Shown in pieces: positions 34,000-41,679 of a stretch of DNA of 64,000 nucleotides. Under the pieces are notes generated by a model. The model was not told where the DNA came from. It saw nothing but the letters and a program-made list of their open reading frames with translations, and did not search any database. A program made the translations under genes and the position numbers. Source of the DNA: Moanibacter sp965226025 (GTDB taxonomy: Bacteria > Verrucomicrobiota > Verrucomicrobiia > Opitutales > UBA2987); contig CBDDCD010000001.1 in the NCBI GenBank assembly GCA_965226025.1, forward strand, positions 1,302,001 through 1,366,000, in the 5' to 3' direction. Each line of letters starts with the position of its first letter. Position 1 is the first letter of the stretch.

Positions 34000-34902
34000 G
34001 CCGTGAATTCTTGTCAGGTTTCTGCCAATCTCGGAGAGCCCAGCGGGTGATGAAACACCGTAAATCCATTTCGTGCAATCGATTAACTCCTATGCAAGGA
34101 CTGATCTAATTTGCTGTTTCCCAAAGAGTATAATCTGGCAGGGGATTTAATCAACTCGAAATATGAATATGAACCGCGAAGGTACCGAAGGATTAAGGTC
34201 CGGAGCAGGCCATCCAGGCACAGAAATCAATTGGGAAAGTTTGATGGCAGGTCGTCCTTGGAACTTAAACTTTTCGGTTGCTCGACCGAGCATCTGTTCA
34301 CAACCTCGAAGCCCCTCTCTGCTCAGGTATGCAGAAAACAACCTGTTGAGCAATCCCCCTGACCTTGACCTTCGGATAGACGTCTTGGGATTGATCTGGT
34401 GCGCTTTTCAGCTTGGGCTCGAGTTCTCCATAGCTACAACCGTCGGCAGCAAATTGAAACGGGTTCGGAACAGACTGCCATGCAAACCTGAATACCGGAT
34501 TTCCAGGCTAGCCCGCTTTTACTGGCCGCAAAGCAACCGCGCGGCGAGAAGCAGCTTGTGCCGCGACGAACTGGTCGGATACTTCTGAGAATATCGGGCT
34601 AGGAATCTGTCGGGCTTTCCGTCGCCGCTTCGCTGTGCCGTGACAAGTGCACTTCGTAACAGACCTAACCTGCGGATCGTAGGTTGACGGTTGTAAATTG
34701 CGACGAGCTTCTTACTGACAGATCCCTTCCAGCCCGTCGAAAAGACGCTTAACACGTAGGGAGGGACCGTTCTCCACAAATATCCTTCTAACGGGAGGAT
34801 CGGTCTCTCCGTGAACGATGATGCTTCAGAAAGTCAAGCACCCCGCAGCAAGCTACGGGGAATGACCAAGTTAAGTGAAGTGGTCAACTTTCCTGCCTTA
34901 AC
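34000..34902. other. Intergenic region containing a MITE-like element
   Basis: About 900 bases. Apart from the 127-bp element at 34601-34727, I see no gene with convincing sequence. Open frames at 34147-34353 (minus) and 34163-34588 (plus) overlap each other, and neither looks like a known protein. Confidence 0.45.
34601..34727. repeat. MITE-like element with AGGAATCTGTCGG ends (127 bp)
   Basis: Left end AGGAATCTGTCGG (34601-34613), right end the inverse of AGGGATCTGTCAG (34715-34727). The interior shares GTTGTAAATTGCGAC near the right end with the 97-bp element at 44125-44221. There is no coding capacity. It is a non-autonomous element of a transposon not identified here. Confidence 0.7.
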
Positions 34903-36765
34903 TCAGTTAAGAGTGTCATAAACATAAACAGTAGATTCGTCGTCCTCCGGCATAAAATAGAAACGCAGATGTTCATCCTCAAGCTCGAAGTAAAAAGGAT
35001 TATGCGACATCACCAGATTAGGGCTAACCCATTTAGGAACCGGGATCTGATGAATCGCCTTTAATGATAAATTATCCAGCAGATCAATTCCTCCAAACGC
35101 GTAATCCTCTTGGCCATCCCCGTCGATGTCATACTTATTCAGTCCGGCGCATAACATGTAACCGTATGGGACATAATGGCAATCCTGATAATCTACGTAA
35201 TGGTTACCGTTTACAACCTTCATTGGATTCAAAGGTTCGATCGGCTTCAATTCTTCATCGAGTTTCCAAGAATAGAACCATCTGGAACCCCAGTTAACAC
35301 CATGTAATTCGCCCGCCCTCTTATCATGAATAATATCCCCTATGTGATCATTGAATCGAAACATTTCATCGATTTTCATGTGCCCCGTGTTATCCGCTGC
35401 CTCAATTCGGTAAATCATGGATTTACTGTTGGGCCGATACTCGGCCACGGGCACCCAAATATACTTCCCATCATAACCTATGCCGCCCGGATGATAGATG
35501 TTCTTTTCACCTAGCTTGATCGAATCTACTAAATTTCCCTCCAAATCAGCCTTGCAGAGATGTGCAATACCCTTTCCAGGCGTCCGATCATATCCGCCAC
35601 TAGGTCTCTGCTCTGGCCACTCGACCACTTCCACAGTCGAGAAGTAAATGTAATCATCAATCTTTACCATGCCCTGGGGATGGTGGGTCCTGAAATTCAT
35701 CTTGATTTCCTTGACCAGCTTCCAGGTCGTGGACTTTGACAGTTTTTTGAACTGCGTAACAATTTCGCTTTTACCTATCGTTGGGTATTCCCCAACTCCT
35801 TCAAGGTCTCCAAGGTTAAATTCTACCGTATTGCTAGCACACCAGATCTCATCAAAGTATTTTTTATTGTCGGCATATTCGGTCCATTTATCGTCAACAA
35901 GTATACTGAGACTTGCTTGCCCATCTCCTTTTTTGCTATTTCGGTATGGTTTGAGTAATAGGTATTTCTTGTCAATTTTCGTCGTTTCCCCAGTCTGGCT
36001 GAGCTCGTCCTCACACTTGTTAACAAAGAAGAGAGACCGGTCGACTTCCCTCTGGTGAAGTCTTAATTCGAATCTCTCCTCGAGATCCCTCATCCGATAG
36101 TTTGCTTCTAGCTTGATTAGAATGTCTCTGAGAATGGCGATGGAGGCCTCCCATTCCTTTCGAATGCGATTCACTCTCTTTCCCGGCCAGGCGGGCTTCC
36201 CTTCCTCAGCTTCCTTTTCATTGAATGCATCGGAGTCCGGGTGAAGCAAAAGAATCTTAACGGAACCACCCTGGTCGATAATCCTTTGAAGGTCATTGCG
36301 ATGTCCATGAATGACAGTTAAAGAGTTGATTCCTAATAATTCGACACTGTCTACTCTATCAGTTGTCAGTAGGGATTGATGAACCTGCCATGGGTGACCA
36401 CTCTTGACAGGAATTTCAATTTCATTCTTTAAAGAATCCCGGTATCCAGCAGCTGTCCCCTTTGCGTCATTGAGTTGACGGAGCACACTCTGCTCTTTCG
36501 CACCATGAAAAATGAAGAAAGAGCCAAAAAGGAGCCACACGCCTAGCAGGCGATTCACATACTTTATCCTTTCTGAAGTAACAAGGAGGTTGTGCAATCC
36601 CGTGCCGGCTAGAATAGATGCTATTATCCACAGGCCTATAGGTAGAATAGATTCCTGATAGTTTTTAAAGAGGAATATGAAGACGCACAGGCTCATGATG
36701 ACAGTAAAGCCAAGCCAAATTGAAATTTTGGATCCTTCTTTGTCAGAATGTCGCTTTGTGTTCAT
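34903..36765 (-). CDS. Membrane protein with PLD-like (DUF5919-like) and DUF6454-like beta-propeller domains
   Basis: This 620-residue protein has three hydrophobic helices (about residues 12-30, 38-55 and 70-85). A middle domain contains VELLGINSLTVIHGHRNDL and IIDQGGSVKILLLHPDSDAF, typical of DUF5919/PLD-like modules that follow sensors. A C-terminal beta-propeller (about residues 335-620) has THHPQGMVKIDDYIYFSTVE, IYHPGGIGYDGKYIWVPVAE and VSPNLVMSHNPF, matching DUF6454. Start ATG 36765 has GGGGA upstream. The gene is more A+T-rich than its neighbours, which suggests recent transfer. Possible roles are surface sensing or a membrane-linked esterase/phosphodiesterase. No catalytic HKD motif is complete. 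Confidence 0.6.
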   Translation of the reverse strand: MNTKRHSDKEGSKISIWLGFTVIMSLCVFIFLFKNYQESILPIGLWIIASILAGTGLHNLLVTSERIKYVNRLLGVWLLFGSFFIFHGAKEQSVLRQLNDAKGTAAGYRDSLKNEIEIPVKSGHPWQVHQSLLTTDRVDSVELLGINSLTVIHGHRNDLQRIIDQGGSVKILLLHPDSDAFNEKEAEEGKPAWPGKRVNRIRKEWEASIAILRDILIKLEANYRMRDLEERFELRLHQREVDRSLFFVNKCEDELSQTGETTKIDKKYLLLKPYRNSKKGDGQASLSILVDDKWTEYADNKKYFDEIWCASNTVEFNLGDLEGVGEYPTIGKSEIVTQFKKLSKSTTWKLVKEIKMNFRTHHPQGMVKIDDYIYFSTVEVVEWPEQRPSGGYDRTPGKGIAHLCKADLEGNLVDSIKLGEKNIYHPGGIGYDGKYIWVPVAEYRPNSKSMIYRIEAADNTGHMKIDEMFRFNDHIGDIIHDKRAGELHGVNWGSRWFYSWKLDEELKPIEPLNPMKVVNGNHYVDYQDCHYVPYGYMLCAGLNKYDIDGDGQEDYAFGGIDLLDNLSLKAIHQIPVPKWVSPNLVMSHNPFYFELEDEHLRFYFMPEDDESTVYVYDTLN

Positions 36766-36783
36766 GCCGTTTCCCCAATCCAA

Positions 36784-37026
36784 GATGGGTTTTCCATTTC
36801 CGGAGCCTCTTGCCTACGACGTTTATGGTCGTTCAATTCTAGGACTGCAAAACTGCAATTGCGAGAATGCAATCTATCCCCACGGGCATTTCACGTCGAG
36901 CAACGCCCACAGTGCCGACGATTGGTTGTCGGTGCTTCAGCGGATCGTTGCCCACTATCGTGACCGTCCCCTGAAACGATTTGACCGAGGTGACGCCGCC
37001 TTCGCCAATAGGGACCTCTGTAGTTA
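36784..37026 (+). pseudogene. IS1380-type transposase fragment, left part
   Basis: The frame ending at 37026 reads SNAHSADDWLSVLQRIVAHY then RFDRGDAAFANRDLCS, which matches the GNVHSADGW...RGDAAFAxPELY region of IS1380 transposases, including a catalytic Asp. Frame changes before that region show it was already decayed. The frame is cut exactly at the left end of IS copy 2 and resumes at 38844. Confidence 0.75.
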
Positions 37027-38843
37027 GAGCCCGTCCCAGTGGTGGAAACAATTGATTTTTAATGAGTTATGGGCAAAAAAAAGGCCGGATAGAGCTGCAA
37101 AAAGCTCGATCCGGCGAAAAAGGGCGCTTATGCTTGCGTTAGTCAAATACAAAGCACGCCCTTCTCATGAAAAATATTGCCGTACAAAGCTTCCTGCGTC
37201 CAGCCCTAACTCCAGTCATTCGATGCAAAGACTACACCGTGTTTCTGGAAACAATGGAGCGGATTGACCGGGTTTTGATCGACTCCTCGCTGGAAAGGGA
37301 GGCGATCGTAAAAGCCTTGGAAGGATGGGATGAAGCGGGAGGGAAGGATCGGGAGCGACGCGCTCTAAGAGCGATAAAAGCGCTGCGGGTGGAGGTGGTG
37401 CGTCATTTACTCGGAGGGATATCCTTTCGTTGTCTGTCGCAGGAGTTGGGACGCAGTGAGCTTCTGGCTAATTTTTGCCGGGTGCGTGAGGTAGACGGGA
37501 TCCGGAAAATATCGAAGAGCAGTCTGGAACGGGATTCGAAATTCTTCGACGAAGCGTATCTGAGACAGCTGCATGCAAGGATGACCGAGGTGGTGGGCAA
37601 TGCTGAACATTGTGGTGAGGCAGGATTAGAGAAGCCGATCGATACGAGGGAATGCCTGATCGACGCCACTTGCCTGGAAGCGAACATCCACTGGCCCGTG
37701 GACTGGGTCTTGCTCAAGGATGTGGGAGCAACGCTGCTCAAGGCGATCAGTCTGATCCGGCAGGCGGGAATGAAACAGCGCATGCCCCAGGGAGCAAAGG
37801 GATTGGCTCGGGAGATGAACAAACGGTGCCTGGAGATGACGCATGCGCGTCGGCGCCGGGAGGCGGGCAAAGCGCGTAAAGGGATCCTGCGGCGGATGAA
37901 GCTATTGCTCAAGAAGATTGAGGGCCATGCCCTTCGCCACCGTGACTTATTGGAAGCTATGTGGATGCAAAGCGATTACACCGAGAAGAAGGCGAGCCGA
38001 ATCATCGAGCGAATGGATGGTATGTTAGAGCAGATACCGCAGGTCATGAAACAGGCGCACGAACGGATCATAGGGGGGCGGCAGGTGAAGAATGAGGAGA
38101 AGATCCTGAGCGCCTACGAACCTGAGATTGACGTCATCGTGCGAGGCAAGGCAGATCGGGAGGTGGAGTTTGGCAACACCCTTTATTTATGCGAGAGCGC
38201 AGAGGGATATCTGTTGGACTGGAAACTGTATGGGGGGCAGGCCCCGAGCGAATTGAAGCAGCTTTGGGAAAGTCTGGAGAGGCAAAAGGGCTTCGCTTTA
38301 GAGGAGAAGATCGAAGCGATCAGTGGGGATCGGGGCTATGCCTCGAAGGCGGCCAGCAAGCGGCTCCAGGCAGAGGGGATTTTTGACGCCCTTACGCCCC
38401 GCAATCCACAAGAGCTCAAGGAGCGGATGGAGGAGCCGCGCTTTGTCCGGTTGCAGCGACGACGAGGGAGCACCGAAGGCCGGATCGGAGTGCTCAAGAA
38501 CCGATGGCACGGGGGCAAGATACGCAGCAAAGGCTTTGACAACCGTAACCTTAGCGTGGCCTGGTCGGTTCTGTCCCACAATCTATGGAAAATCGCGCAG
38601 AGACTTGCGCAAGAACATGAGAAAGAGGCAACGCAGGCGGCATAGGGATCCAAGAATCGAGTCAGAGGCGCTTCCTTGGGAGAACTATCGACTCAAAGCG
38701 AGAGGAAGGGTGCTGGAAAGGTGCATAACGGATAAAAGGTAAGCTACCGAGGACGGAAGGCATGTCGTGGTCTACATAACGTGACGAAGATTGATATCGG
38801 TATCAGGCTTCCACCCAAATCCTCTCGGATTTGGGACAGCCTC
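37027..38843 (+). mobile_element. Insertion sequence, copy 2 (identical to copy 1)
   Basis: Direct comparison with 12621-14437 shows the same 1817 bases at a constant offset of 24,406. The 6-bp target TAGTTA is duplicated at 37021-37026 and 38844-38849. Removing the element and one TAGTTA restores the interrupted IS1380 reading frame, which fixes the ends and the 6-bp duplication independently. Confidence 0.93.
37167..38645 (+). CDS. DDE transposase of IS copy 2
   Basis: Identical 492-residue product to that at 12761-14239, with the same candidate catalytic acids in LIDATCLEAN, SGDRGYAS and RRGSTEGR. Both copies appear intact, so the element is probably active or was until recently. The same minus-strand terminator-like hairpin lies at 37084-37115. 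Confidence 0.9.
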   Translation: MKNIAVQSFLRPALTPVIRCKDYTVFLETMERIDRVLIDSSLEREAIVKALEGWDEAGGKDRERRALRAIKALRVEVVRHLLGGISFRCLSQELGRSELLANFCRVREVDGIRKISKSSLERDSKFFDEAYLRQLHARMTEVVGNAEHCGEAGLEKPIDTRECLIDATCLEANIHWPVDWVLLKDVGATLLKAISLIRQAGMKQRMPQGAKGLAREMNKRCLEMTHARRRREAGKARKGILRRMKLLLKKIEGHALRHRDLLEAMWMQSDYTEKKASRIIERMDGMLEQIPQVMKQAHERIIGGRQVKNEEKILSAYEPEIDVIVRGKADREVEFGNTLYLCESAEGYLLDWKLYGGQAPSELKQLWESLERQKGFALEEKIEAISGDRGYASKAASKRLQAEGIFDALTPRNPQELKERMEEPRFVRLQRRRGSTEGRIGVLKNRWHGGKIRSKGFDNRNLSVAWSVLSHNLWKIAQRLAQEHEKEATQAA

Positions 38844-38898
38844 TAGTTACCTTGAGCATGAGAACTTTTCCTACGCCATCAGGCTGAAGAGCAACTGC
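38844..38898 (+). pseudogene. IS1380-type transposase fragment, right part
   Basis: After the duplicated TAGTTA the frame continues LEHENFSYAIRLKSNC, the segment that follows DAAFAxPELYEYLE in IS1380 transposases. It then runs into the repeat shared with 29349-29393. The rest of the transposase is missing. Confidence 0.75.
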
Positions 38899-38944
38899 CA
38901 GATCCCCCAAAAGAAACAATTGACAAAGCGTATTGGGACGAGCA
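38899..38944. repeat. 46-bp segment shared with 29349-29393
   Basis: See 29349-29393. Here the shared segment directly follows the IS1380 fragment. In the shared frame it reads PKETIDKAYWDEQ. Confidence 0.5.
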
Positions 38945-39070
38945 ACTTGCACTGGGGCGTTCCAGAGGTGGATGATTTCAACCATTCAAACCCATCCATC
39001 AAAAAGGGAAATTCCAATTTATGTAATTACGTCCACTCATAGTGGATGCCAAAATCTAACAAAGGAAAAA

Positions 39071-40276
39071 ATGGAACCTGAGATGAAGGAGAAAATCAGA
39101 ATCGCTGTAATAGGGGTTGGCAATTGTGCAAGCAGCCTGATTCAGGGATTGGAATACTATTCCGACAAAAATCCGGAAACCGCGATTGGCCTCATGCACT
39201 GGGAGATCGGTGGCTACCGCCCTTTCGACGTTGAGGTCGCTGCTGCTTTTGACATCGATCGCCGTAAGGTAGGCAAGGACGTTTCGGAAGCGATCTTCGC
39301 AAAGCCCAACTGCACCAAAGTCTTCTCTTCCGATATCCCGAAGACCGGTGTTGTGGTAGAGATGGGAAGGGTGCAGGATGGCCTCTCCCCGCACATGGCA
39401 GACTATCCCGAGAACCGTACCTTTCTGAAGGCCGACGCGACAGAGCCGAAAAGATCCGATTTTGTCGACATCCTCCGAGAGAGGAGTGTGGATGTGCTGG
39501 TGAATTACCTACCGGTAGGTTCAGAGGAGGCCACTCAATTCTATGCTGAATGTGCCCTGGAAGCGGAGGTCGCCTTTCTCAACAACATCCCCGTCTTTAT
39601 CGCAAGCGATGCAAAGTGGGCGAGTCGGTTTGAGAGTCTCGGCATCCCCATAATCGGAGACGATATAAAAGCGCAGCTCGGCGCCACCATTGCCCACCGT
39701 GCCCTTACCGACCTCTTCAAAAAACGGGGCGTCAAGATGGATCGGACCTACCAGCTCAATACCGGGGGAAACACCGATTTCCTCAACATGCTCAACCGCA
39801 GCCGGCTGGAATCAAAAAAGACCTCAAAAACAGAGGCTGTGCAGGCAGTGGCCGCGGACCGTCTGCGGGACGAAAACATTCACGTAGGACCCAGCGATTA
39901 CGTGCCGTGGCAGAACGACAACAAGGTCTGTTTCATCCGCATGGAAGGGAGAATGTTCGGTGACGTGGAAATGAACCTCGAACTTCGACTATCGGTTGAG
40001 GATTCCCCGAATTCAGCAGGGGTAGCGATCGACGCCATCCGCTGCTTGAAAATGGCCCGAGAAAAGGGAATCGGAGGCATTCTGGAAGGCCCCGCTGCCT
40101 TCTTCTGCAAACATCCTCCGAAACAGTACACGGACGACGAGGCCTATCGAATGACGGAAGCCTTTATCGAGGAGACCGCCCGCCGCGCCTCCCAAGCTTC
40201 GCGGGAGCTTGATTCAGAAGATGCGCCGATTGATGACATCCCGACCCATAGGAAGCCGGTGGGATCAATCGGTTGA
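39071..40276 (+). CDS. ino1: Inositol-3-phosphate synthase (actinobacterial/archaeal-type INO1)
   Basis: This 401-residue enzyme converts glucose 6-phosphate to 1D-myo-inositol 3-phosphate using bound NAD. The Rossmann motif is VIGVGNCASSL (residues 13-23), followed by GLMHWEIGGYRPFDVEVAAAF and DIDRRKVGKD. Later motifs include LNTGGNTDFLNM, the Lys-rich SKKTSKTEAV loop (probable catalytic Lys) and HVGPSDYVPWQND, all strongly conserved. The start is ATG 39071, with AAAGGAAA directly upstream. The longer frame from 38933 reads through non-coding DNA. With the cytidylyltransferase/CDP-alcohol transferase fusion at 41680-43746 it forms a predicted inositol phosphodiester pathway. A CTGGGAATCTGTCGGACT repeat follows the stop. 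Confidence 0.93.
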   Translation: MEPEMKEKIRIAVIGVGNCASSLIQGLEYYSDKNPETAIGLMHWEIGGYRPFDVEVAAAFDIDRRKVGKDVSEAIFAKPNCTKVFSSDIPKTGVVVEMGRVQDGLSPHMADYPENRTFLKADATEPKRSDFVDILRERSVDVLVNYLPVGSEEATQFYAECALEAEVAFLNNIPVFIASDAKWASRFESLGIPIIGDDIKAQLGATIAHRALTDLFKKRGVKMDRTYQLNTGGNTDFLNMLNRSRLESKKTSKTEAVQAVAADRLRDENIHVGPSDYVPWQNDNKVCFIRMEGRMFGDVEMNLELRLSVEDSPNSAGVAIDAIRCLKMAREKGIGGILEGPAAFFCKHPPKQYTDDEAYRMTEAFIEETARRASQASRELDSEDAPIDDIPTHRKPVGSIG

Positions 40277-40288
40277 ACGATAGGGCGC

Positions 40289-40306
40289 TGGGAATCTGTC
40301 GGACTT
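40289..40306. repeat. GGAATCTGTCGGACT-type repeat after ino1
   Basis: The word GGAATCTGTCGGACT matches the end of the MITE-like elements at 34601 and 44125. Related words follow the stop codons of csp (40570), of the acidic lipoprotein (41523) and of exbD (11987). No matching right end was found for these, so they are single-ended copies or solo ends. Confidence 0.6.
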
Positions 40307-40374
40307 AGGTTGCTAAACATCCCTGAGCTACGGATTTTTAGGTGAGAGAGGTAGATTAGGAGGAAAATAGAGCC

Positions 40375-40569
40375 ATGCTGCGAGGAACCGTCAAGTGGTT
40401 TAATTCGGAGAAGGGATATGGATTCATAGTCCAAGACGACAGTGGAGAGGATCTTTTTGTTCATCTTTCAGGTATCGATGGACAAGTCCCGGGTGAAGGC
40501 GATACCGTCGAATTTGAAATAGGAAAAGGGAAAAAAGGGCCCTGTGCCGTCAATGTAAAGAAGGTTTGA
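40375..40569 (+). CDS. Cold-shock protein, CspA family
   Basis: This 64-residue CSD protein has RNP1 (KGYGFI) and RNP2 (DLFVHLS), the aromatic residues that stack on single-stranded nucleic acid, and a normal length. AGGAGG lies about eleven bases before the ATG. It binds RNA or ssDNA and acts as an RNA chaperone in the cytoplasm. It lies between ino1 and a lipoprotein, all on the plus strand, with gaps of about 100-150 bases. A conserved repeat word begins at its stop codon. Confidence 0.95.
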   Translation: MLRGTVKWFNSEKGYGFIVQDDSGEDLFVHLSGIDGQVPGEGDTVEFEIGKGKKGPCAVNVKKV

Positions 40570-40720
40570 AGGAATCTGTCGATCGCCGAATCCTCCTCGA
40601 TCGACCTTTACGCGAGCATGACTGATTTTTCCGCGCCTCGAAAACAGATCAGTTGTTTCTGTGTTGAACATTTGTGCGGGACCGCGACAATCAATGCGGC
40701 ACTCAAACCACTCGAGAAAA

Positions 40721-41461
40721 ATGAAAAAGAATCTTACTATCTTAAGTTCCTTACTGTGTTTTGTCTCAGTTTTCATTATCTCATGCGGAGAGTCAGAAAA
40801 AGAGCATCCCACAGATACCGGTTCGGAACATCCTACCGAAACGGTAGAGCCAACCGCAAAAGAGGCGGATGACGCCGAACCAGCCGCCGAAGAAAAGGAG
40901 TCCGCTGCAAAGACGGAAGAACATCCTGCTGAACCTGCCGGGAAAAAGGAGGAGGCTCCTGCAAAAGCGGAAGAGCATCCCGCCGAACACCCCGAGGAGA
41001 AGTCAGAGCCGCCCGCTGAGCAACCGGCGGGTAGCGAGGAGCAGCCCGAAAAAATAGAGGAACCGCCCGCGCAAAAGTCGGAGCAAATCGAACAACCGAA
41101 GGCGGAGAAGAAGAGGGTTACGAAGGCTGATATCTTCGCCGGTATCAGTGCCCACATTGAGAATAAGGCAAAAGAAGGGAATGGAAAGTATCGGATGGAT
41201 TACAAAGACAACGAGCTGGCTCTGAGCTTGATGAAGGTCCATCAGGACAAACTGACTCGACTGCAAGATGGATTGTTTTTCGCATGCACTGACTTCCGAG
41301 GCGACGACGGCAACACCTACGATGTAGATTTCAATCTTAAGGGTCGACCCGGCGCAATGGTAGTTACTGAGGCAACGGTTCATAAGATTAACGGGAACCG
41401 ACTCTACAGATGGAAGCAGCAAGAGGACGGCAATTGGAGTAGAGTACCTGCGGAGGGGTAA
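40721..41461 (+). CDS. Acidic Glu/Pro/Ala-rich lipoprotein
   Basis: This 246-residue protein has a lipoprotein signal with hydrophobic residues 5-20 and a lipobox IISC at residues 19-22, so Cys22 is the likely acylated residue. A long low-complexity spacer (about residues 25-130) is built from imperfect (E/K)EHPAEP-like units. A globular C-terminal domain (about 135-246) reads ADIFAGISAHIENKA then YDVDFNLKGRPG and TVHKINGNRLYRW. The spacer may let the C-terminal domain reach across the periplasm or cell wall. No family is recognised for the C-terminal domain. The start is the ATG at 40721, which gives a complete signal peptide. Confidence 0.75.
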   Translation: MKKNLTILSSLLCFVSVFIISCGESEKEHPTDTGSEHPTETVEPTAKEADDAEPAAEEKESAAKTEEHPAEPAGKKEEAPAKAEEHPAEHPEEKSEPPAEQPAGSEEQPEKIEEPPAQKSEQIEQPKAEKKRVTKADIFAGISAHIENKAKEGNGKYRMDYKDNELALSLMKVHQDKLTRLQDGLFFACTDFRGDDGNTYDVDFNLKGRPGAMVVTEATVHKINGNRLYRWKQQEDGNWSRVPAEG

Positions 41462-41679
41462 GTTCTAAGGAAGAATGGGAAGGAGCAGATGCTCATCCCG
41501 GAACTCTCCTTCAAAAGAAGCTGGGAATCTGTTGGACTATGAAGTAGCCTGAGACCGACTTGATGGAAGCTCTGACATCACCGTCAGAAACACAGGTATG
41601 CATTCCGAGGACCCCCGATAATCGCCGCGCTCCGGGGACGTGCACGGTAACCGTTAGGTTGGTGATGCGTTAGCTGCTA

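Noticed and set aside
34147..34588. Two overlapping frames in the gap before the three-part membrane protein
   Set aside because: They run on opposite strands over the same DNA, and neither has a recognised motif or ribosome binding site.
12621..38843. Composite transposon bounded by the two identical IS copies
   Set aside because: Each copy has its own flanking hexamers, and the outer flanks (TACGTA on the left, TAGTTA on the right) do not match, so they look like two separate insertions.
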